NCBI GenBank assembly: GCA_021107605.1
Contig: JAIOSN010000323.1
Coordinates: 1 to 5,406 of the forward strand
Length of the DNA: 5,406 bases
Reading direction: 5' to 3'
From: Anaerolineae bacterium
GTDB lineage: Bacteria > Chloroflexota > Anaerolineae > B4-G1 > SLSP01
In this document: piece after piece, positions 1 to 4,980 of the stretch
Layout of the letters: every line of letters begins with the position of its first letter
Position numbering within the stretch: position 1 is the first letter of the stretch
Translations under genes and position numbers: made by a program
The notes under the pieces: generated by a model
Databases searched by the model: none
What the model was told of the DNA's origin: nothing
The model's input: only the letters and a program-made list of their open reading frames with translations

Positions 1-2256
1 CAGAAAGGGAATCGCCTCGCGCGCGGTCTCTTTACCCAACAGCTCCTCTCCCTTTTCCCAGAGCGCGAAGAGAATGTCATCAGAAGTGGCGGCGCGTTCC
101 AGGGCCAGCACTCCTTGAAATATTTGCACGGCCAGCCAATAGTGCATCTGTTCGCTAAAGGAGAGCGATTGCCCTTCCAGCCACTGCACCTGGTCAGCAC
201 CCTCCGGCATGCCCTCGGTCAAGAGCCAACTGCGCACCTCGCGCGTCAACCGTGACTTGCCCAGACCGCTTTTGCCGATCAGCGAGACGATCTTTCCTCG
301 ACCCCGCAGGAGCTCTCGAGCGCTGACCTTGAGAGTCGCCAACACTTCATCGCGCCCGGTCAACGGCGATTCGCCAAAGTCCAGGCCCCGCGTGCGGCCA
401 ATCTCCTCGCGCCGTTCCAAAACCTTGAAGGTGTGAATCGAGAGCTCCTTACCTTTTACTTTGAGCGCGCCCAGGTCTTGAAGCTCAAAGAAGGGCGCGA
501 CACGCTCGCGGGTCGCCTGACTGATAAGAATTTCCCGCCACCCAGCGTTGGACATGAGCCGCGCGGCCATATTGATGTCATCCCCCATCAACGTGTATTC
601 TTGCCGCAGCTCGGGCGCGCCGACATTGCCGGCGAAGAGATGTCCGGTATTGATGCCCACGCGCTGGCGGAAACGGTAGATACCGGCGGGGGTCTGGAGC
701 GCGGAGAAATAGCGGCGCACAGCTTGCTGCATCTCCAGAGCCGTGTAGACTGCCCGAACGGGGTCATCCTCGTGGGCGCGTGGCGCGCCGAAGAAGATCA
801 CCAGACGGTCGCCCACCGCGTATTGATCCATGCGGGCCACCATCCCCTCGTATTTCTCTACCACCTCCACCATGTGTACAAAGTAGCTGTTAAGCTGGGC
901 AGTGATCAACTCCGGCTGACTCTCCCCTAAATCCTCAATGAGCTCGCTGATCCCCACGTAATTCACGAACATCACGGTAACTGGGCGGTGTCCTGGGACA
1001 ATGCGGGCATCGCCGGGATTGGTCACAATACGCGAGATAAGCTCGTTGGAGAGATACGCGGTGAGGTGATTGAGACGCTCCACCAGGTAGGTGATCTGCG
1101 CCTGGAGCTCGCCCTCCGGTGGCTCGTGCAAGAGAACCCGGCCCAACGTCCCGACCGCCGCCAGAGGGGCCGCCCGCACCAGGAGAAAATCCTCATCCGG
1201 GTTGCGGGTGACAGCCTCAGTCTCCACCGGCACAGTTAGCCGCGCCACGGTCTCTGCGGTGATAGCGATCTCACCGGGATGTGCATGTCCTTCGGCCTGC
1301 TCGGCTAAGTTGACAGTCAGCCCGGTAGTCACGTAAGCCATCGCGCCGTTACGTCCCAGCTCTGGCTCCGGTCGAGTGCCGATGTGCGCCGCAAAGTATG
1401 ACCCTGAAGAGATACCACATTTGATCTGCAAGGCTTGAGTGCCTCCGGGGGTCTTGATCGCAGTGAACTTATCCTGCTGCATCACCGCCTGCATAGCTAA
1501 GGCCGCCTGGATAGCCAGCAAGGCGTGGTCAGCCAGTTCGGCTTCCGTCTCCGCCTGGAACAACCCCAAGAGCGCGTCCCCTCCGAATTTAAGCAGAGTT
1601 CCGCCGTGCGCAAAGAGCGCACCGACCAGCTCGGAGAAGAGACCATTGATAATCGCCGTGATCTGCTCCGCGCCCGCCACTCCCAACGACTTCAGATCTT
1701 CCGATAGCGGGGTGAATCCGGAGACATCCACGAAGACGAAGACGCCGCGACACATCCCGCCCGCCGGTTCCCCGGCCGGTTGGGGAGCCAAGACCACCGG
1801 GCGCGGCAGATAAGTCTTGACCATGGCAAGTAACGCGGTCAGATGTGTGCGCAGTTGGATAAAGTGCTGCTCGGTAGGGCGACGTTCCAGCGGCTCGTAG
1901 AGGTTCGCCGGTAGATAACGTTGTAGATCAGAGAGCAGCTCTCGGAAAGGACGCGGGGCCGGCAAGCGAGCCAACTCGCTGCCCAGCGCCGGCTGGGTGG
2001 TCAGGGGAGTAAGGCTGGCGACCGGTGAAGCAACCCCGGTCAACGAGGCGGCAGCGGAGAGCTGGCCTTCCGGCGCAGATTCTCTCCCGGTCAAGGCACG
2101 CAAAATGGGGACACCGCAATGATAACAGTATTTAGCATCTGGGGGCAACGCGGTATAGCAGGAGGTACAGATAATCGCGTGCAAGAGTTTGCGCCCACAT
2201 CCAACGCAAAAACGCGCCTGTGGCGGATTTGGGGTTCCGCAATATGGACAGTTCAT
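1..2256 (-). CDS. Zinc-ribbon / tandem class III adenylate cyclase / P-loop ATPase protein (3' end outside window)
   Basis: Reading the minus strand from ATG at 2256 gives 752 codons without a stop up to the window edge, so the C-terminus is missing. Domains in order: a double zinc ribbon (CxxC pairs at C3/C6, C17/C20, C30/C33, C44/C47); cyclase half C1 (about 172-365) with FVDVSGFTPLSE (metal Asp177) and LKFGGDALL (Lys223, Asp227); cyclase half C2 (about 426-605) with EYTLMGDDINMAARLM (Thr555, Asn562, Arg566); then LTGRD (632-636) and Walker A GKSGLGKS (661-668) opening an AAA/NB-ARC-like ATPase. C1 lacks the transition-state Arg (Gln320), and C2 lacks the metal Asp (Asn432) and the Lys (Tyr479). 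The halves therefore complement each other into one active site, as in soluble adenylyl cyclase. ATP to cAMP is predicted from Lys223/Thr555. No membrane segment is seen, so it is probably cytoplasmic. The start is fixed by AAGGAGG seven bases upstream. It is divergent from the cNMP-binding kinase. Family proteins usually continue into a long C-terminal region, often TPR-like. Confidence 0.93.
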   Translation of the reverse strand, partial: MNCPYCGTPNPPQARFCVGCGRKLLHAIICTSCYTALPPDAKYCYHCGVPILRALTGRESAPEGQLSAAASLTGVASPVASLTPLTTQPALGSELARLPAPRPFRELLSDLQRYLPANLYEPLERRPTEQHFIQLRTHLTALLAMVKTYLPRPVVLAPQPAGEPAGGMCRGVFVFVDVSGFTPLSEDLKSLGVAGAEQITAIINGLFSELVGALFAHGGTLLKFGGDALLGLFQAETEAELADHALLAIQAALAMQAVMQQDKFTAIKTPGGTQALQIKCGISSGSYFAAHIGTRPEPELGRNGAMAYVTTGLTVNLAEQAEGHAHPGEIAITAETVARLTVPVETEAVTRNPDEDFLLVRAAPLAAVGTLGRVLLHEPPEGELQAQITYLVERLNHLTAYLSNELISRIVTNPGDARIVPGHRPVTVMFVNYVGISELIEDLGESQPELITAQLNSYFVHMVEVVEKYEGMVARMDQYAVGDRLVIFFGAPRAHEDDPVRAVYTALEMQQAVRRYFSALQTPAGIYRFRQRVGINTGHLFAGNVGAPELRQEYTLMGDDINMAARLMSNAGWREILISQATRERVAPFFELQDLGALKVKGKELSIHTFKVLERREEIGRTRGLDFGESPLTGRDEVLATLKVSARELLRGRGKIVSLIGKSGLGKSRLTREVRSWLLTEGMPEGADQVQWLEGQSLSFSEQMHYWLAVQIFQGVLALERAATSDDILFALWEKGEELLGKETAREAIPFL

Positions 2257-2263
2257 CAACACC

Positions 2264-2270
2264 CCTCCTT
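2264..2270 (-). promoter_or_regulatory. Shine-Dalgarno of the cyclase gene
   Basis: On the minus strand AAGGAGG is followed by a seven-base spacer and ATG at 2256. This near-perfect site fixes the cyclase start and contrasts with the divergent kinase gene, which has no comparable site. Confidence 0.85.
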
Positions 2271-2282
2271 AGACTTGCTCTC

Positions 2283-2288
2283 ATTATA
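2283..2288 (-). promoter_or_regulatory. Predicted -10 box of the cyclase promoter
   Basis: The minus strand reads TATAAT, a perfect sigma70-type -10 hexamer, 26 bases upstream of the ATG and just upstream of the ribosome-binding site. Transcription would start near 2276. At 17-18 bp spacing the -35 position reads ATACTT or AATACT, which is a poor match to TTGACA. A strong -10 with a weak -35 suggests that an activator may be needed; the palindrome at 2318-2334 lies directly upstream. Confidence 0.55.
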
Positions 2289-2317
2289 TAGGAGGCCGCC
2301 GAAAAAAGTATTCACAT

Positions 2318-2334
2318 TAGACCTCGGAGGTCTA
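2318..2334. promoter_or_regulatory. 17-bp palindrome, candidate operator in the divergent promoter region
   Basis: TAGACCTCGGAGGTCTA is a perfect 8-bp inverted repeat around one central base. It is centred at 2326, about 50 bp upstream of the predicted cyclase start site and about 60 bp upstream of the kinase ATG. Such a position in a divergent spacer suits a dimeric regulator acting on one or both genes. It does not match the CRP consensus half-site (TGTGA), so the cognate regulator is unknown. Confidence 0.5.
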
Positions 2335-2370
2335 GTCCATATCCTGCTAACTTGATGACAACGGATTCCG

Positions 2371-2376
2371 TAGTAT
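2371..2376 (+). promoter_or_regulatory. Possible -10 box of the kinase gene (near-leaderless transcript)
   Basis: TAGTAT lies 10 bases before the kinase ATG at 2387. If it is a -10 hexamer, transcription would begin around 2383, giving a leader of only a few bases. No convincing -35 lies 17 bp upstream (TAACTT), and no purine-rich Shine-Dalgarno precedes the ATG. Both observations are compatible with leaderless expression but do not prove it. Confidence 0.3.
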
Positions 2377-2386
2377 CCTTGATCAC

Positions 2387-3631
2387 ATGCTAAAAGAAAA
2401 CCTCTCATCCCCACAGGACATCAAAGAATTTCTACGCCCCTTGCTCTTCGGGGTAGCAGAAGCTGATTTGGAAAAATTGGCAAAAGCAGCCGTAGTACAA
2501 TTACTGGCGGCCAACACGACCATCTGCCATGAAGGAGAGCGTGGAAACGCGGTGTATGCCATTGCCGAGGGGCAAGTGGATATCCTGAAGCGCATGGATG
2601 CTCAAAATGAGCGGTTGTTGGGTCAGAGAGGGCCGGGGAGTTTCTTTGGAGAGATGGCTATTCTGCAAGACGGCACCCGTACCGCCACCGTCCGCACGGC
2701 CGAAAGAACCTTGCTCCTCAAAATTGATCGGAAATCATTCCTCGCCGTTTTGAATCACAGCCCCTCGCTGGCCATCCGCCTCTTAGTCCCGCTGGCAGAC
2801 CGGTTGCGGGAAGCCGACCATAAAGCCATCACCGAATTGCGCCAGGCCAATCAAGAATTAACCCAAGCGCTACATCAGCTGGAGCAGATGGATCAAGCCA
2901 AATCCGCCTTTATCCAAGTTTCGGCTCACGAACTGCGCACCCCGGTGGCGGCACTCTCCGGCTATGCTCAGATGATGGCGAGTAACCCCACAGTGCAAGC
3001 GACTCCGCAACTACAAGCGTTGACCACCGGTATATTGACCACCACCGAGCGACTCCAACGTATCTTCAACAACATTTTGGACGTCTCCAAGATCATGAGC
3101 GGGGAGATTCAAATCCACCAGACACCCTGGAGCATCGCCGTCATCCTCAAGCGTATAGTTGAGGCATTCTCGCAAGCTCTGGCAGCACGTCAGTTGAGCT
3201 GGCAGCAGGAAGGGATCGCCGAATTGCCGCCTTATCCCGGCGATTCCCAATTGCTGTACAAGGCTCTCTACCACCTGGTCAACAACGCCATCAAGTATAC
3301 CCCGGATGGGGGCACAATCAGGGTGCGCGGGGAGCTAGTGACCGATCCTCAATTAGGTGAATCTCTGGAACTCGCGATAGAGGATAGCGGTGTCGGCATT
3401 GCGAAAGAGAATCTAGAGCTAATTTTCGAGAAGTTCTATCATATTGGTGAGATAGCGTTCCACTCTTCAGGAACCACCAAATTCAAGGGGGGCGGGGCCG
3501 GATTGGGATTGACCATCGCGCGCGGCATAGTGGAGGCCCATGGCGGGCGCATCTGGGCCGAGAGTCCCGGTTATGATGAGGAGAGCTGCCCCGGCAGCCG
3601 CTTTATCATCCGGTTGCCATTAGGCGAGTGA
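2387..3631 (+). CDS. Soluble sensor histidine kinase with N-terminal cyclic-nucleotide-binding domain
   Basis: A complete 414-residue protein with no membrane segment. Residues about 15-140 form a CRP-type cNMP-binding beta-barrel. Its phosphate-binding cassette, FGEMAILQDGTRTATV (87-102), keeps the ribose-binding Glu89 and the cyclic-phosphate-binding Arg98. Residues 140-172 look like a coiled-coil signalling helix. HisKA follows with the H-box SAHELRTP (phosphoacceptor His181). HATPase_c (about 280-413) has the N-box HLVNNAIKYTP (296-306), the G1 box EDSGVGI (332-338), FEKFY (347-351) and the G2 box GAGLGL (370-375). The first N-box Asn position is His296, while Asn300 is kept. Predicted role: cyclic nucleotide binding controls autophosphorylation and transfer to a response regulator, which is not encoded here. 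It is divergent from the cyclase, the obvious ligand source. Arg98-Thr99-Ala100 would suit cAMP or cGMP; Thr here favours cGMP in eukaryotic kinase G. The start agrees with the domain beginning, although no Shine-Dalgarno is visible. The last codons run into an 8-bp repeat array. Confidence 0.93.
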   Translation: MLKENLSSPQDIKEFLRPLLFGVAEADLEKLAKAAVVQLLAANTTICHEGERGNAVYAIAEGQVDILKRMDAQNERLLGQRGPGSFFGEMAILQDGTRTATVRTAERTLLLKIDRKSFLAVLNHSPSLAIRLLVPLADRLREADHKAITELRQANQELTQALHQLEQMDQAKSAFIQVSAHELRTPVAALSGYAQMMASNPTVQATPQLQALTTGILTTTERLQRIFNNILDVSKIMSGEIQIHQTPWSIAVILKRIVEAFSQALAARQLSWQQEGIAELPPYPGDSQLLYKALYHLVNNAIKYTPDGGTIRVRGELVTDPQLGESLELAIEDSGVGIAKENLELIFEKFYHIGEIAFHSSGTTKFKGGGAGLGLTIARGIVEAHGGRIWAESPGYDEESCPGSRFIIRLPLGE

Positions 3632-3667
3632 GCGAGAAAGCGAGAAGGCGAGTGAGCGAAAAGACGA
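3628..3667 (+). repeat. 8-bp tandem array (GNRAGCGA-like), five units, overlapping the kinase stop codon
   Basis: Five consecutive 8-mers in perfect phase: GTGAGCGA, GAAAGCGA, GAAGGCGA, GTGAGCGA, AAAGACGA. The first unit contains the TGA of the kinase gene, and TTAGGCGA (3620-3627), coding for the protein's last residues, looks like a degenerate extra unit. The same family appears on the opposite strand at 4860-4907, beyond the far side of the protease-like gene. Confidence 0.8.
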
Positions 3668-3673
3668 GCCAAC

Positions 3674-3775
3674 GCCCGTGGCTAAAGACCACGGGCTACA
3701 AAGTTACGCCCCATCAATGGGACTAGCCCGCTTCAGCGGGCGTCGCTCCGTAGCCTGGGTATTCCATGCCCAGGC
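3674..3775. repeat. REP-like hairpin cluster (REPIN-like inverted pair)
   Basis: Hairpins in order: GCCCGTGG/CCACGGGC with loop CTAAAGA (3674-3696); a short CCCA/TGGG with loop TCAA (3710-3721); GCCCGC/GCGGGC with loop TTCA (3726-3741); GCCTGGG/CCCAGGC with loop TATTCCATG (3753-3775). The first has GTAG at its 5' foot on the minus strand (3696-3699) and the last has GTAG on the plus strand (3750-3753). They therefore form an inverted pair, the layout of REPINs mobilised by RAYT-type (Y1 HUH) transposases. No such transposase is in the window. The cluster fills the gap between two convergent genes and could block read-through, but no T-run follows any stem, so I do not call it a terminator. 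Confidence 0.75.
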
Positions 3776-3785
3776 ATTGTCCAGC

Positions 3786-4286
3786 TCAAACGTCCTGCCG
3801 GCCACAACGCGCGGTCTTAGAGAGCGTAAAAACCAGCACCAACCCCACGCAGTACAGCCCTAACGTCAACCAGAAATAGCCGTGGACGAGCTGCGGCGGC
3901 ACGCGCTGTAACAGTCGCCCGACGTCGTTGGCACGCCGCAATCCACCCCAGTAATTGTAAAACGAGTTCACGAGCGGTGAGACAAGCCCCAGAATGATTG
4001 CATTCAACCAGAGCCAGCGCCGCCGGCAGCGAATCCGCATACATACGGCAAAGAAGAGCAGAAAGTTGAGCAAGTCACAGATATAAGGTGCGGCAAGCGT
4101 CGCCACCGTTGACGGGCCATCCCAAGCCACGTAGCCCCAATAGCCGCGCGTCGGCCAGAAGACAAATTTGTTGATTTGAAAGCCCTGCCACCAAGCTACG
4201 AGTGCGTGACTCGCCTCATGCCGTAGCGTCCCCAATAGTTGGTAGCCCGGATAAGCCAATACCCACCACCAATCTTTTCTGTTCAT
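3786..4286 (-). CDS. Small multi-pass membrane protein with HExxH motif (M50-like metalloprotease candidate)
   Basis: A complete 166-residue protein. Residues 22-32 read RHEASHALVAW, a classic HExxH zinc site (His23, Glu24, His27) at the end of the first hydrophobic segment, as in M50/M50B-type intramembrane proteases. Further hydrophobic stretches lie at about 61-83, 91-110 and 133-155, giving roughly four membrane segments. A third zinc ligand is not certain; Asp121 in NDVGRLL is a candidate. The protein is unusually rich in Trp and Tyr and ends in a basic tail. The start at 4286 is supported by GAGGTGAT five bases upstream, a long match to the anti-Shine-Dalgarno. It converges on the kinase gene (154-bp gap) and is surrounded by REP-like repeats on both sides, so it stands alone rather than in an operon. 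No clear promoter was found in the repeat upstream. Substrate and pathway are unknown. A non-proteolytic role is possible. Confidence 0.75.
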   Translation of the reverse strand: MNRKDWWWVLAYPGYQLLGTLRHEASHALVAWWQGFQINKFVFWPTRGYWGYVAWDGPSTVATLAAPYICDLLNFLLFFAVCMRIRCRRRWLWLNAIILGLVSPLVNSFYNYWGGLRRANDVGRLLQRVPPQLVHGYFWLTLGLYCVGLVLVFTLSKTARCGRQDV

Positions 4287-4291
4287 GGTAC

Positions 4292-4299
4292 ATCACCTC
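4292..4299 (-). promoter_or_regulatory. Shine-Dalgarno of the HExxH membrane protein, overlapping a repeat edge
   Basis: The minus strand reads GAGGTGAT, then five bases, then ATG at 4286. Five of the eight bases (4295-4299) belong to the first 187-bp direct repeat, so the repeat contributes part of the ribosome-binding site. Confidence 0.7.
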
Positions 4300-4481
4300 G
4301 CTCCACTAACGCTACGGGGACAGCAGTAGTAACAGCTGGGCTGCCCTAGTACGCCTACTGAAGTAGACTACCGGAGGCTCAAAGCCGCCTGTCCACCTGC
4401 GTGGACAGGCAACCCCAGACTCCGCCGGCCAGCCCCGTTCACGGGGCGTTGCTCCGTAGCCCGTGGTCTTTAGCCACGGGC
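4295..4481. repeat. 187-bp direct repeat, copy 1, with REP-like hairpins
   Basis: This copy matches 4583-4769 at a constant 288-bp offset with no gaps and eight mismatches by my alignment (about 96%). It carries a 10-bp perfect stem GCCTGTCCAC/GTGGACAGGC with loop CTGC (4387-4410), GCCCCG/CGGGGC with loop TTCA (4432-4447), and GTAG plus GCCCGTGG/CCACGGGC with loop TCTTTAG (4456-4481). The last stem is the same as the one at 3674-3696 in opposite orientation. No gene is seen within it; the open frames across it have no start signals and simply translate the repeat. Confidence 0.9.
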
Positions 4482-4582
4482 GGACAGCAGTAAAGCGGAG
4501 TACCATTCCGCCCCCCGCCCGGCCTCCGCGGAGCACGAAACCTACCCGGCGAGATACGGGGAGTAGTAGCCGAGGTTTCCAT
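4482..4582. repeat. 101-bp segment between the direct repeats, itself made of small hairpins
   Basis: Contains GCGGA/TCCGC with loop GTACCAT (4495-4511), the palindrome CTCCGCGGAG (4524-4533), and GTAG (4566-4569) one base before CGAGGT/ACCTCG with loop TTCCAT (4571-4588). The last stem extends into copy 2 of the direct repeat. The loops ending in CCAT recall the hairpin at 3753-3775. No coding signal was found. Confidence 0.6.
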
Positions 4583-4769
4583 ACCTCGCTCCACTAACGC
4601 TACGGGGACAGCAGTAGTAACAGCTGGGCTGCCCTAGTACGCCTACTGAAGTAGACTACCGGAGGCTCAAAGCCGGCTGTCCACCTGCGTGGACAGGTAA
4701 TCCCAGGCTACGCCGGCCAGCCCCGTTCACGGGGCGTAGTTTCGTAGCCCGTGGTCTTTAGCCACGGGC
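4583..4769. repeat. 187-bp direct repeat, copy 2, with REP-like hairpins
   Basis: This is the second copy of 4295-4481. The TTCA hairpin lies at 4720-4735 and the GTAG-footed CCCGTGG hairpin at 4744-4769. Most of the eight differences are outside these stems. The exception is the stem at 4675-4698, whose two outer pairs are weakened (one G-T, one mismatch), leaving eight pairs. The first six bases, ACCTCG, here form the right arm of a hairpin with CGAGGT at 4571-4576. In copy 1 the same bases serve as ribosome-binding site. Confidence 0.9.
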
Positions 4770-4783
4770 ATTGGCGGGCAAAC

Positions 4784-4958
4784 GGAGACTCCGCTGCGCT
4801 GCGTTCCGCTCGGAATGACAAGGTAGTTATGTTAGCGGTGGCGCGTGTTGCGTGGCCCGTCGCTTTCTCGCCTTCTCGCTTTTTCGCTTTTTCGCTTTCT
4901 CGCCTTTTCGTCATTCCGAGCCAGCAGAGCACTAGCGCCGCGCCCGCGAGGAATCTCC
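4784..4958. mobile_element. MITE-like element bounded by imperfect inverted repeats
   Basis: The left end runs from GGAGACTCC (4784-4792) to CTCGGAATGAC (4809-4819). The right end runs from GTCATTCCGAG (4910-4920) to GGAATCTCC (4950-4958). The inner 11-mers are perfect reverse complements, and the outer 9-mers also match in inverted orientation with one difference. The GTCATTCCGAG...GGAATCTCC pair resembles a repeat type I know from many bacterial genomes. The roughly 175-bp element carries no gene and encloses the 8-bp array at 4860-4907. No target-site duplication was identified. Confidence 0.55.
4860..4907 (-). repeat. 8-bp tandem array (TCGCYTTY on the plus strand), six units
   Basis: Six 8-mers in perfect phase: TCGCTTTC, TCGCCTTC, TCGCTTTT, TCGCTTTT, TCGCTTTC, TCGCCTTT. 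This is the reverse-complement family of the array at 3628-3667. The plus strand is pyrimidine-rich throughout. It sits between the inverted repeats of the MITE-like element. Open frames across it read as low-complexity Ser/Phe/Leu peptides and are not genes. Confidence 0.85.
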
Positions 4959-4980
4959 CCCGTCTTCAGAAATACAGCAC

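Noticed and set aside
433..930. 165-codon plus-strand open frame
   Set aside because: It is antisense to the cyclase C2 domain, shows no domain and has no ribosome-binding site; the minus strand has clear family motifs. The other plus-strand frames between 209 and 1813 are rejected for the same reason.
2383..3274. Minus-strand open frames at 2383-2595 and 3011-3274
   Set aside because: They lie opposite the cNMP-binding and kinase domains, have no supporting start signals and are shadows of the kinase gene.
3674..3775. Intrinsic bidirectional terminator between the convergent kinase and HExxH genes
   Set aside because: The stems are strong but none is followed by a T-run on either strand. 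The same stems recur upstream of genes elsewhere in the window, so the repeat explanation is better.
4295..4769. CRISPR-like array
   Set aside because: Only two repeats of 187 bp with one 101-bp spacer are present, with internal hairpins and no Cas genes. This is a duplicated REP block.
4312..4932. Minus-strand frames at 4312-4536 and 4708-4932 with a similar peptide (TTGYGATPRERGWPA-like)
   Set aside because: The peptide similarity arises because both translate the same direct-repeat hairpins. There is no Shine-Dalgarno and no conserved domain, so they are not paralogous genes.
4287..4980. DGR template repeat or reverse transcriptase downstream of the FGE-type gene
   Set aside because: I looked for a T-rich (plus strand) near-copy of 5017-5097 and for any long coding frame and found neither.
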